Positions 33,671-45,452 are shown, counted from the stretch's first letter. The stretch is DNA of 64,000 bases from Linyphia triangularis (GCA_963978545.1 OZ021727.1:50528487-50592486); one strand, 5' to 3'. Numbers and translations: made by a program. The notes: generated by a model from the sequence alone, not told the origin.

Positions 33671-34062
33671 AACTAATTCTACTAACAATTTTCGGTGATA
33701 TGCTGTTGTCCAATTCATCTTTATATTCTTTCTTTAATGTCATAATCTTTCGGTAACATCGTAAATGATATCCAAGATCTGGAAACAGAATAATCTTTCC
33801 ATACTTGATATTTTATTACTTCTGCGCATTTCGTTCATTTCCGACAATTTGTTTTCTTTTTTGCACAAAAAACACTCATTTTGAGACATTAATTTGTATT
33901 TGAAAAGAAATAAGAAATTACCATAAAAAAATAAGACGACTGCTTAAAATAACAATGTAGAAAGTTTTGATCAGAAGTATCGGCATGCATTCATTCAATT
34001 TTTAGAATATGACTTTCATTTCAGCAAATGATTTTGTAATACTTGGCTTAAACGATCTATGT

Positions 34063-34752
34063 ATATATTTTTTACTTTCAATTACCATATGTATATATAC
34101 GTAGGATAATAAAAGTACAGCATTCGGTCAAAAAAAAAAAAAAAATCGCATTTCTCCACGTTTTGAAATATCCTGATTTCAAAAAACTTATCTAGAAAAT
34201 ATTTCTGTGTGTGTGTGTGTGGTCAGCATGACTCCCGAACAAATTGACCTGTGATGTTCAAATTTGGTATGAGGGTTAGTGACGGCCATGGGACCTACCA
34301 TGAAGGTTTTAGTCAAAATCGCGCATGCGCATAATGTAGCTGCCATTGAAAAAATCATGTTTTTCAATGATTGCTAAAAAACAGCTCTAACGATTTTGAT
34401 AAAAATTGCTGTGCTAATGCCTCTTAAAGTGTTCTAAATATCCCCACCTCTGAAATTCCCGTAAAAATGTTTTAATGGCGTACAAAGTTGAAAAATGTAT
34501 GCCTTCAATACATAGCTCTCTTTCCTTGAGCAAACCTCATCAACGATCGTTGATCGAAAAGTATATCGCCAAATTCACCATTTTTGCGATTTTTTTTTCC
34601 AAGACCCATACAAGAAATATCGTAAAAAATATTGCCAAACAGGCCCTTTATTCTAAATGAAGGAGGAAATTATAAAAAGGGTAAATGACACAAATCCATG
34701 TCAGTATTCAAGTGTAATTGAAAGATGTGTAATGTTCCACACCCCTAGTTTA
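34063..34752 (-). repeat. Dispersed repeat X, copy 3 (inverted, nested in foldback)
   Basis: Reverse complement of the family at 11.3 and 19.8 kb, from GGTGTGGAACATTACACATC on the minus strand to the TACTTTTATTATCC end, with a (GT)n run near 34,207-34,222. It lies wholly inside the spacer of the foldback element, so it may have inserted there. Confidence 0.7.
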
Positions 34753-34889
34753 ATAAGCTTCATCATATGACGTCCATGATCGTCCTTTATGATATCATAT
34801 CCAGCAACACTCCATGCTGTCTTTGCATCGATCATGAAGGAGCGTGTTTGATTGATATTTTTAATTTATTCCTAAAGTTGTTATTTTGT

Positions 34890-35640
34890 TGCCGGACAGT
34901 TCCGGCCAAATGCGGTTCTGCCGACCGAATGATTCTTACTCGGTAGGTAATTCTCTTCATTCCCTGTGAATTTCAGAGTGATGTTCGATGAGGTATTTTG
35001 GGCTCCAAAAAGTGCACTTTCGGATTGGTCTGCCGGACAGTTCCGGCCAAATGCGGTTCGGCAGACCAAGTGATTCTTACTCGGTAGGTAATTCTCTTCA
35101 TTCCCTGTGAATTTCAGAGTGATGTTCGATGAGGTATTTTGGGCTCCAAAAAGTGCACTTTTGGATTGGTCTGCCGGACAGTTCCGGCCAAATGTGGTTC
35201 GGCAGACCAAGTGATTCTTGCTCGGTAGGTAATTCTCTTCATTCCCTGTGAATTTCAGAGTGATGTTCGATGAGGTATTTTGGGCTCCAAAAAAGTGCAC
35301 TTTCGGATTGGTCTGCCGGACAGTTCCGGCCAAATGCGGTTCGGCAGACCAAGTGATTCTTGCTCGGTAGGTAATTCTCTTCATTCTCTGTGAATTTCAG
35401 AGTGATGTTCGATGAGGTATTTTGGGCTCCAAAAAGTGCACTTTCGGATTGGTCTGCCGGACAGTTCCGGCCAAATGCGGTTCGGCAGACCAAGTGATTC
35501 TTACTCGGTAGGTAATTCTCTTCATTCTCTGTGAATTTCAGAGTGATGTTCTATGAGGTATTTTGGGCTCCAAAAATTGCACTTGCGGTCACGCTTTTCG
35601 GACACTTCCGGCCAAATGCGCTTCGGCAGACCACGCGATT
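34890..35640 (-). repeat. 141-bp tandem array, about 6 units, inverted
   Basis: The same unit as at 31.2-32.9 kb in reverse orientation; GATT landmarks fall at 34,934, 35,075, 35,216, 35,358, 35,499 and 35,640. One interval is 142 bp because of the same extra base in the A/T run. Frames of 167 and 84 codons are open on the minus strand. Confidence 0.9.
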
Positions 35641-35730
35641 GTTAATCAGCTAGCATAACTCTGCATTCCATATGAGTTTCAGAGTGATGTTCGATGAGGT
35701 CCAAAATTTGCAGTCGCCTCTCGGACTATA

Positions 35731-35975
35731 TCGGGCATCCGCAAAAGCAAATGGAAATCGTCTCAAACGGCCCGATGTCGACGGTATCACTATATTTCTA
35801 TACAATATTGGGAACATCTTTCATATGCAAGGCAGGGTGGATACGATTAGCACGATGTGAGCTTGCAGATGAAGTACCGATCAAAAGCAAATGGAACTAG
35901 TTTTAAACGGCGCGGCGCGGTGTCAACGGTTACAATACGTTTCTATAGTGCTTTAGAAACACCGGGCATGAATCG
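35731..35975. repeat. Two-copy diverged direct repeat
   Basis: AAAGCAAATGGAA...AAACGGC, then TGTCGACGGTATCAC / TGTCAACGGTTACAA and TTTCTATA blocks, occur twice about 143 bp apart. Otherwise non-coding. Confidence 0.5.
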
Positions 35976-35981
35976 TTGCCG

Positions 35982-36095
35982 CCGACCAAACGGTATAGTG
36001 GTTAGCGTGCTGGCTTCTAGACCGCGAGGTTGCGTGTTCGAGTCCCGTGTTAGGCATGGGTGTTTGTAAATGTATGTTGGCTTGTCTAATGACGA
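35982..36095 (+). mobile_element. tRNA-derived SINE, copy 4 (3' truncated)
   Basis: It begins CCGACCAAACGGTATAGTGG with A-box (TAGTGGTTAGCGTGC) and B-box (GTTCGAGTCCCG) and runs into the body to CTTGTCTAATGACGA, where the match stops abruptly. It is the only copy on the plus strand. Confidence 0.82.
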
Positions 36096-37779
36096 CTTCG
36101 TCCTTGAAGTGCTAGGCAAGTATCGTTCTCTCGTCAAAAGAGATCGCGATGTATCGGTTTGGAGAAAATAGTGACACCGGTTTGACGATTTTGATTTCAT
36201 ACCGTTTTTTTCCGATATATCGATACATCGCCCAAGCCTACTCTCGATGACATGGGGTAGTCGATCAAAGGGCCTTGTCATTCCTAACTCATCCTAATGG
36301 GGCTAAATGTCCGCTTGGAAGAGCATCCTTTAATCTGAAGATTTATCTTCAGAATTCGATGAGAATACGATCAAATACCAATGGTAAATTTGACTAGTAG
36401 ATATGAAAATAATTGCATTTTTATTAATGGATTTGTCTCTAATTGATAGTTTTCATGAAAACTATTAATTAGAGATAAATCCGTTGAAAAGATATTCCTT
36501 ATGCAACGAAATTTTGCTATAATAATCAGACCTGAGGAAATAGATTTAATAGAAATTTTAGATGAAAAAGTTTTTAGACGGTTAACAGAAAATTAGGTTA
36601 AGGCTAAAAAATTCGGCGGCCCTTTCGACATCGTGTTAATAGGGTTTGACTGTACTTATTTCATAAACTAATTTTATCACAAACATGAAATTTCTATAGT
36701 TCCTGCCCTTTTACAGTTTATGGGGATGACTTTTTAAGGTTATTGATTTTATGATTTATTTTTCACCGTGGATTGAGATTGCACAGACTTTTCATGGTAA
36801 GTTATCCTTTTCTTAAAAATATAATATTTATAATTGTTGCAGCTGTAAGAGTTTTCAAGATTTTTTTTATTTTTTATAAATTTCTATTTTTAAACTTCAG
36901 CCTCATTATTAATAATAAATCTACTTTGCTTTCACTTAATGAAACATTCCTAAAATTAATTAAAAATGCTATTTTTATTGTTCAAGGGGATATCTTGATA
37001 TGTGTCTAAAGTTTATTGGTAAGCTAAACTTAAACTACTTCGAGAATTTTTTACTTTTCTATTCTTTGTAGAATGATAATTTGTCTGGGTAAAAATCTGT
37101 AAATCATTGAGTCTGAGTAAATATTTACAATTGCATAACGTAAAATGAAGAATAATTTGATTTGGTATTGTAACTATTGTTGCTATCTAATTTAACTTTG
37201 CTTCCATGTTGATATTTCTATTAGTTATTTTTGGAATAAATACTATTTCAAACGTTCACACCTTAGTTGTTTGAAATCTCCCATAATCACTTTGGTTTTA
37301 AATGGTTGCCTATGAAAAAATTTAGTTTGGAAAAGTTTTTTTTTTTCCTTATGCAAAAATCAGGTTCCTCTAATCTTCATTAAACTGATACAATTTTTGT
37401 TGAAATAATAAAAGCTTTTGTAAATGTTGAGATTTGTTAAATAATTCTTGAATAATTAGATTTTACTAGATTTTGTATCCTAGATTTTTTTTCAATAGTC
37501 TGTGTCACTAAATTTGTTTCTAATGTTACTTTAGGAGATATACCTTAAGTCTTGCTTCTGTTTTAATTTATTTGAATTAGTGTATTGTTGCTTTTATCCC
37601 AATTGGAAGCTTTTCTATAAGAAACTTTTTGGAAACTGAAAATGGTTTTTTTGGAAATTCCTTATGAATATGTTATTAAAGAAAAGAGAATTAAACCACT
37701 TTTTAACTCAGATAATCTTAGCCTCATTTAATTTTTTTATTTTTTATTTGCAAGTATCGGTAATTTTTTATCATTATTA
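36096..37779. other. AT-rich non-coding stretch
   Basis: Contains a CGATATATCG-rich block (36,134-36,242), a hairpin near 36,430-36,485 (TCTCTAATTGATAGTTTTCA and its complement) and a pogo-like end near 36,650. No gene was recognised. Confidence 0.4.
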
Positions 37780-38150
37780 TTTTTTTTTAATTTCTATAAT
37801 CTATTTACATTTTAAGTTTTATACATTTAGTCAGGTTACTCATCACTGGCTACAATTATTATTAGTTACTTATTCAAGAGATTTTCATATTTTCAACTTT
37901 TTTTTCTAGGATTTCATATGGCATTATTTTTTTGTTACTATTTATTGTTAACTCATTTTAACTTTTTTTAAAAATTTCTATTATCTATTTACATTTTATG
38001 TTTTATACATTTAGTCAGGTTACTTATCACTGGCTACAATTATTATTAGTTACTTATTCAAGAGATTTTCATGTTTTCAACTTTTTTTTCTAGGATTTCA
38101 TATGCTATTATTTTTTTGTGTTACTATTTATTGTTAACTCATTTTAACTT
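37780..38150. repeat. Two-copy tandem duplication, about 185-bp unit
   Basis: CTATTTACATTTTA, ATACATTTAGTCAGGTTACT, ATTATTATTAGTTACTTATT and CTAGGATTTCATATG recur in the same order about 185 bp apart, with few differences. Confidence 0.8.
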
Positions 38151-38637
38151 CAAAGCTACCACTAACAAGAGCATTAAACACTTTTGAGTGTTTAACACTA
38201 ATTATGCAAGTTAAAATAAAAGATGACCAAAAATAGTTTTTACTATGGATACATGGTGCACAAATTTTATCAGTAATAGTTTTTTAATTAAAAATACTAT
38301 AAAAATTAATTTTAATACTAACCAAATTGTCACTAGAGTTCTAAAAGGATGCCTGACATAAGATTTTAACTGTTAGTCATGGTGTATGAGTAAACTCAAT
38401 GATAGATTTATATATTAACTCTTATTCTTTGGTTCTCTCAATATTCTTTGAAATACATATGCTTTGAACATTTCTTTTGAAAATTTTGTGGTAGGATGGT
38501 TATTCAGAGATTAAAAGTAAGCTCCTTTACTGTTTTCTTTTGTGATTAGATGTTCTGTAGATGTTTTTTCTTGTCTTATCAATTTTTAAACATCCACCTG
38601 TCTTTCTTGTTCTTGAATCTCTAATTCCTCTTTGTCT
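38151..38637. other. Non-coding left flank of the Polinton
   Basis: AT-rich; nothing gene-like. It ends at the target duplication. Confidence 0.4.
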
Positions 38638-38643
38638 CCCGTT
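38638..38643. other. Polinton target-site duplication, left
   Basis: CCCGTT directly precedes the terminal AGTAGGG and is repeated at 54,583-54,588. Six base pairs is the length produced by Polinton integrase. Confidence 0.93.
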
Positions 38644-39225
38644 AGTAGGGTAGATTTGCCGTTTCTGGAACAGGTGGAGCAGAGTGGAGCCCTCCACCCC
38701 TGAACACCCCCCCCCCGTCTCCCCCCCTAGACACCCCGCATTCCCCCCCCCCTCTCCTTTCCTCGCCCCTCGAAGAGGGGATGGGGTGGAAGGGTTAGTG
38801 TTTTAGTTAGATTAATTTGTATAATCCTTCATTAACAGTACAGTAATGAGAAGGGCATTAAAATTACGGTTAGTGCGTAATGATGATGTAAATGACTGAG
38901 TATAATGAATTAGTTAAAATTTTAATTGTGATTCCACTTAGATGCTAATTGAGGTGGATATGGTATTCCCAATGCCAGGGCATTGAACCTGTTGGGTTGT
39001 TATTGTTGACTTGAAAAGTTTTTTTTTATCTGATGGCAACTTTATTTATGGTTGTTATTTCAAAGTGTTTGAATGTATGCGAATGAAAGCATTTTTTTAT
39101 TAAACAGGTACAGTGTTATACTTTGTTGTGTATATTCATAGAATACATATCCATATCTTTTGAAAGTTTAGCATCAATAGAATACTTGCAAATATTTAAT
39201 TCAATGAAAAATGCTGGGTTTCACC
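38644..39225 (+). repeat. Polinton left TIR, about 582 bp
   Basis: Matches 53,999-54,582 inverted, with scattered indels, mostly in homopolymer runs. It includes a C-rich stretch (38,695-38,757), then AAGAGGGGATGGGG and an AT-rich inner part. The inner edge is at GGGTTTCACCT. Confidence 0.92.
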
Positions 39226-40789
39226 TTAGGATTTTTTTTATTATTATTAAGAGCAGGCTAATGATAGCAATACCACTTCGAAATCCACGAGGTCATCGTA
39301 TCCCTCTCCCACCCTTAAAAGGAGCATAACCTTACGCAATATCCCCCACCCCGGGCTTCTAGTTCGAAAAACACCCCTATTCAACAAACGAAGGAATTCC
39401 CTTTCCACCCCCCTTGTTATTCGAACTCACTCTTATAAACCCCTTCATCCTATCTTTGTTGACCGTGTCCTGACCCTTTTACAACCCCAATAGAATTGAT
39501 AAGTTTTCTCCAACATAAGCGAATGTCAAAAGTCTATCACAAATCAAGTTTTATAGTGTTGGTATGCACGTAGTCCTTCCTTTGATTCTTATATGACTGA
39601 AAGTCCCTACCATGATGTAGTCAGGTAACAATACCTCACCATAAAAATTTATTACCGAATATTTCAGAATTTGTTAATGGAGAGAGATTTGCTATTTTTT
39701 CCAAAAAAAAGGTAGGATGAGTGGGCAATCTTATTATTGTCCTTCTCTCTTTGTATGAATTTTAAAGAAATATTTATGGAAGGAATCGCTCTTTGTAAAA
39801 ATACCTAACATTTCGTGAGAAAGTCGCGGTTACATTTCTACTCAACTTTTCAAATAACGAATGAAAATGAGAAAGGTATTGGGAGAAAGACTTATTGTTG
39901 AACTATTTATCACAGCAAGCTTTTAGATAACAATAATTCTAATCTGCAGCTGCTCGGAGGTATTTTTAAGTAAAAGATCATATTCCAATCAAAAGCATTT
40001 TGTATAGTAGGAGGTATTTACTGGAATCGTGAGAAAAAAAAAATATTGTTAGAGATGCATCATCATAAAAATGTGTTTACAATTTTAGGATCTCTTGCAG
40101 CTGTTCCTTTTTTCTCTTACATTTTTTAAATATCCCCATCCCCCCTTCCCTATTAAAAACTGTATTTAAACCAGATTCATGAAACCTGGATATTCACTTG
40201 CATAGCTGAAGCTCGAATTTGACGTAGAGCTCCTCTGGTCTCATTCCCGAAAGAGATTTCGTTAGTTGTAACTTTCATTGGTTACATGAGTGCTTCCAAG
40301 TTTCAGAGTCCTGTTAGGATTTCGATATACGAAGCTTCATTCTCAGTTTGACATCCGATATGACATCCTTTTGACTTAAACTGTTTTCTCTAGTGATTAT
40401 TTACATGAGTGCTTCCAAGTTTCAGAGTCCAGTTAGGATTTCGATATACGAAGCTTCATTCTCAGTTTGACATTCGATATGACATCCTTTGGCTTAAACT
40501 GTTTTCTCTAGTGTTTTCAACAAGTTTGAAAGAAATTGTGGTGTGTTTTTTTGTGTGTGTTTAGAACGTATTTGTAAGAAAATATTTCAAATCGAAAGTA
40601 ATTAAGCGGTCTCAGCTCTAAATAATACGTTAGAGTATTTGTTCTTGTTTTTAACGAATTCTTCTGAGAAAAATATTGAATGTGTCTTCGAGAAATATTT
40701 TGAATTCAGCTGTTTTGTGCAGAAAAAATTGACTGATTTGTGTGCTCATATTATGGATTAATTATTTCGATAAACGTGTGTGACAGAAA
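39226..40789. other. Polinton left non-coding arm
   Basis: About 1.5 kb between TIR and first polB exon without a recognisable protein. The CCTCTTTACTC-style cytosine-rich text near 39,300-39,480 and the duplication at 40,283-40,514 are the only structures. Promoter elements of the polB transcript probably lie toward its end, but none is clear. Confidence 0.5.
40283..40514. repeat. Two-copy tandem duplication, 119-bp period
   Basis: TACATGAGTGCTTCCAAGTT to CTGTTTTCTCTAGTG occurs twice in direct orientation with only a few differences, inside the Polinton left arm about 0.3-0.5 kb upstream of the first polB exon. Confidence 0.9.
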
Positions 40790-43700
40790 ATGGACCTCAA
40801 CAACAACATCCCCGTGAGTACATTTTATTATTATTTCTTATGTTTGATATGTATTAGCAGATTTAAAATTGTTTCTTGTAATATTGTTCTTTTACTAATA
40901 TATCTCTAATATTTTTTTTTATTTTTATACCTCAATTTTCTTACCGTTGCATTTAAAACCGAGAGTTTATTGGTGGTGTTCTATTTTTCAGCAATATTCT
41001 AAGGGGAGGGGGAATATATTGAAAAAAAAATAAAAAAATAAGAGTATACAATTCGAAACTTATAAATATATAACACTTATAAATATACTTTTTTTATTCT
41101 TCTATAGCGATCATTTTATCTGTTTGAGGACAGTCAAATTTCATTGCGTGATGAAGATGATAGTGTAAGATGTTGTTTTTTTCTCCTTAAAAAATATATA
41201 TATTTTTTAATGTTGTTTTGTCTAATAAATATTGTATTAGAAAATATTTTTTTTTTAAACTGCCCTTTCTATACTCACAGATGTTGAGTGAAACATCACA
41301 GATATTTATAGAGGAACCATTTCCAAACTTATTTGATGTGGAAAGCGATTCAGAGGCAAGTCCCTCCAAGTGATTGTGTTTTTATTTTATTTTATTTATG
41401 CATTCATTGACGTATATGCTTTAATGCTTTTACACCTTCCTCTATTTAAAGATTGTAAATGAAACACTTCAGTCTTGTGAGGATGAACCCATTGATTCAG
41501 ATAATAATTCAACCCAGGCAAGTTTTCTCCTACGTTAAGTAATCATTAATTTTTTTAATTTCTTAAACCAAATCAAAAACTCGATTGAAAACTTTCTTTC
41601 TTTTTTTTTTTTTTATAAAAAGGAGGCCTGTAGGAATCCTCGAAAACAAATAGGTGTTCCATCAGATGTGATTCAGTCCGGATCAGGAAACCGAGTAAGT
41701 TAGCAAATGATGCAAACATTTTAAGTACATTTTTACAATCGAAAAAAAGATATATATATTCATACTAGTTTTTTTTTTGTTTTTGTTTTGTTTAGGATAT
41801 TTCAAATGCATCAGTGAAACCATTCTTGTGTGAGGAATGTGGTGTTAGTTTCACAGTTATTAGAAATTTAAAACGCCATCAAAAAGGCAAACATTTAGGC
41901 ATTTCATACCCATGCGATATTTGTACGAAAAGTTTTTCTCGGAAAGATTTAATGACGAAACATCGGAAAATTCATGCAACCAAACGCAATACAATTGCGG
42001 CTGAATCAGTTCATTCAAATGTTCAAATCGAAGCACCTGTTTGCAAGCGCCCCCGATTGAGTGTTCCTGAAGAAAATATAGCTGACAACCAGGGAATTTC
42101 AACTGTAAATTCCGCTTTTCAGAGACGTTTAGAAACTGAAAAACTTTTAAATCATGAAGGGTTTTTAGATTTGAAAGAATTTCTTTTTGCGAAGCGTGAG
42201 GATTTTAAGATTCTTATACGAAATGGACTAGCACGCTATGAGCTAAAAGTAAATTGCCGTCTAATAGCAATATATGGTAAATTAACTGATGTGTCCCATA
42301 TTTCGGAAGAAAAATGCTTCAAAACCAAGAATCAAAGTGTGCTCCTCACAACAGACTTGGACGAACTATATTCAGAAATAGAGAGTAAACTTTTAACAGA
42401 AAGTGAGGACTTCGAGCAAAAAGAATCTGGGTGGATGCTCGAGGAAATCATTGCACTAGAAGTTCGAAGAAATAAATATCTTCCATTGCGGGGGTCTACT
42501 TACGTAGAGTTACCGCAAGTAATAAGATGGAAACATGCAGTGGTAAATGTTCAAAACAAAGACGATTTATGCTTCAAATGGGCTGTACTATCTGCGTTAC
42601 ATCCAGTTTGGGAGGGTGCGAATCGAATTTCCAGTTATAAGGAATTCGAAAATTCTCTAAATTTCACAGGTTTGGATTTCCCAATGAAACTCACAAATAT
42701 TGCAAAATTTGAAAAATTGAATAACATATCTGTTAATGTGTTCGGTATCACTGAAGATAATAGGGTTTTTCCTCTGCATATAACTAAGGATGAGAAAGAA
42801 ATACACATTAATTTATTGTACATTACAAAGAATTTAACGTCCCATTATTGCTGGATAAGAAATCTCTCCCGACTTATTTCCAGTCAAATTTCCCATTCGG
42901 AGCACTCTAAATACATATGTTGTAGGTGTCTTCAGTATTTTTCTACAGAAACATTATTAAGAAAACATAAGCAGCTTTGCAGTTTACATGAGCCCGTCAC
43001 TGTAGTAATGCCTGAAGATAAAAGGCTTCAATTTAAGGGCTTTAAAAAGTGCTTCAAAATTCCTTTTGCTATATATGCTGATTTTGAATGTTTGACAATG
43101 CCAGTTATTTCTTGCCAGCCCAGCACATCACGTTCATACACCGAACAGTATCAGAAACATCAACCAATAAGTTTTTCATACTACATTGTTCACGATGGGG
43201 AGTTTTATAAACCCTCTGTAGTGTATAGAGGATTAGACGCATCACAAGTATTCGTTAAAAAAATAATGGAGGAAGCCAGGGAAATAAAAAATATGTATCA
43301 AAATCCCCAACAAATATCCCCTCTCACAGAAGAGGAACAGTCGGAATATGATTCTGCTGTTACATGTTATATGTGTAGGAAACCATTTAGTGATACCGAT
43401 TATAAAGTGAGAGATCATGCACACACGCGGTCTGGATCTAATTACAGAGGTGCGGCCCATTCGAGTTGTAATTTAGAAGCAAGGGTTCCAAATTTCCTAC
43501 CCGTGATTTTACACAATTTATCAGGATATGACTCCCATCTTTTTATTAAAGAACTCGGTGGAGATGATCTGGATATTGATGTCATTCCAGAAAATTCTGA
43601 AAAATATATTTCTTTTTCAAAAAGAATTTCAAAACATTTTAGTATTAGATTCATTGATTCCTTTCGGTTTATGGCGAGTAGCATTGAGACTCTAGCAAAA

Positions 43701-45452
43701 AATTTAGATAACGATAAATTTAAGCATATAAAGGCAGTTTTTTCTGATGAAGAAACTTCCCTTCTCTTAAGGAAGGGAGTGTATCCTTACGATTATATGA
43801 ATTGTGTGGAAAGGTTTTCTGACACTACTTTACCACCTAAAAAAGATTTTTTTAATAAACTTAATGAAAGTCATATTACTGAAGAGGACTATAAACATGC
43901 TCAAAAGGTTTGGGCAGTATTCGAAATTAAAAACATGGGTGAATATACAGACCTATATGTCAAATCTGATGTCCTCTTACTTGCCGATATTTTCGAAAAT
44001 TTTCGGGATGTGTGTCTGAAAACTTACGGATTGGACCCTTGCTGGTATTTCACAGCCCCCGGACTTTCATGGGACGCCATGTTAAAAATGACTGCTATAG
44101 AATTAGAGCTTCTAATAGACTATGATATGTATATGTTTGTAGAAAATGGAATTCGCGGGGGTATTTCACAATGCTCGCACAGATATAGCCTCGCAAATAA
44201 CAAATATATGGACCATTTTAACAAAAGTATGGAATCTAAATTCATACTGTATCTCGACAGTAATAATTTGTATGGCGTTTCTATGTCAGAGCCTCTTCCA
44301 CTAAAAGACTACAAATGGGTTGATGAAATTGATGTCACAAAAGTTCCTGATGACAGCCGCTATGGATACATACTTCAAGTAGATTTGGAGTACCCCCATC
44401 ATCTCCACGATTCTCACTCAGATTTACCTCTCGCGCCCGAAACTAGTATTCCACCAGGAGGAAAAGAAAAACGTTTGTTAACAACTTTAAAAAACAAACG
44501 AAACTACATAATTCACTATAGAAACCTAAAATTATATTTATCGGAAGGAATGAAGCTCACTAAAATACACAAGACTTTACAGTTTGAACAGAGTGCATGG
44601 CTGAAGCCATATATAGATTTGAACACACTTCATCGCACAAAAGCAACCAATGATTTTGAAAAAAACTTTTCCAAACTTATGAATAATAGTATTTTTGGGA
44701 AAACGATGGAAAACATTCGCAAACGTGTGGACATAAGACTCTGTAACAACGGGAAAAAAGCCGAAAAACTGATTTCGAAATCAAATTTTGTAGACAGAAC
44801 AGTATTTTCCGAAAACTTAGCCGCTTTCCACTTGAGAAAAACGGTTTTAAAATTTGACAAACCTATTGCAATAGGAATGTGCATTCTGGATTTGTCTAAA
44901 ATTGTAATGTATGAATTTCACTACAAAATAATGAAGCCAAGTTACTCTGAGAAAATCAAGCTGATGTATATGGACACAGACAGTTTTATTTATGAGATAA
45001 AAACTGAAGATGCATATGCGGATATGAAGCAAAATATATCGCACTACGACACTTCTGAATATGCTGTTGATAATGTGTATGGAATGCCTTTAGTCAACAA
45101 AAAGGTTTTAGGGAAAATGAAAGATGAGGCAAAAGGGCACATCATCACGGAATTCGCTGGGCTGCGCTCTAAAGTCTATACTTATAAAATACAGGGTACA
45201 ACGGGGGCTGTGAAAAAGTTAAAGGGTGTAAAAAAATGCGCAATAGACAACAAAATTAAATTCGAAGATTACAAAGCATGCCTTCTCGAAAACAAAGAAC
45301 TGATGACTGAGATGAATTCTATTCGTTCCAGAAATCATCAACTCTTTTCACTTACAACCAATAAATTGGCCTTGTCACCCTACGACCAGAAACGTGTAGT
45401 TATGCAAGATAGAATAAGTACACTAGCAATAGGACATTACAAAACTTGTTAG
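40790..45452 (+). CDS. PolB: Polinton protein-primed DNA polymerase B, six exons
   Basis: Replicates the element. Inferred exons are 40,790-40,813, 41,108-41,164, 41,281-41,355, 41,452-41,517, 41,623-41,694 and 41,796-45,452, with every intron in phase 0. Introns 3 and 4 use GCAAGT (GC-AG) donors, the others GT. Predicted length is about 1,316 aa. The leader is acidic and disordered. The last exon begins with two C2H2 fingers (41,820-41,975). A further CxxC...HxxxxC finger lies near 42,915-42,980. The exonuclease motifs are DFEC (43,083), YDSHLF (43,528) and YVKSDVLLLADIF (43,957). Between Exo I and II is a CxxC/HNH-like insert (43,368-43,478). Polymerase motifs are DSNNLYG (44,256), NNSIFGK (44,683) and YMDTDSF (44,968). 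All catalytic residues are present. The long last exon is certain; the 5' exons are inferred from splice signals and phase. Confidence 0.93.

Larger units (their letters stand above)
31117..35730. mobile_element. Foldback-type element, 4.6 kb, with arrays in both arms
   Basis: The ends match as inverted repeats: GACTGAGAGGCGACTGCAAA at about 31,123 and its near-complement at about 35,705-35,726. The homology continues inward through CTCATATGGAATGTAGAGTT and GCTAGCTGATTAACAATCGC. Each arm then becomes a 141-bp tandem array, 12 units on the left and 6 on the right, in opposite orientation. The centre holds a second pair of inverted repeats (32,872-33,060; 33,365-33,520) and repeat X copy 3. Long array-bearing TIRs recall Foldback/Galileo elements of insects, but no transposase is visible. 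Confidence 0.7.

Noticed and set aside
35982..36055. A functional tRNA gene on the plus strand
   Set aside because: Same head as three other SINE copies; no matched acceptor stem and the SINE body follows.
36773..37910. Possible host exons with a GTAAGT donor at about 36,796 and CTAG acceptors near 37,910 and 38,095
   Set aside because: The exon would be tiny, the acceptors lie in a tandem duplication, and no coding sequence connects them.
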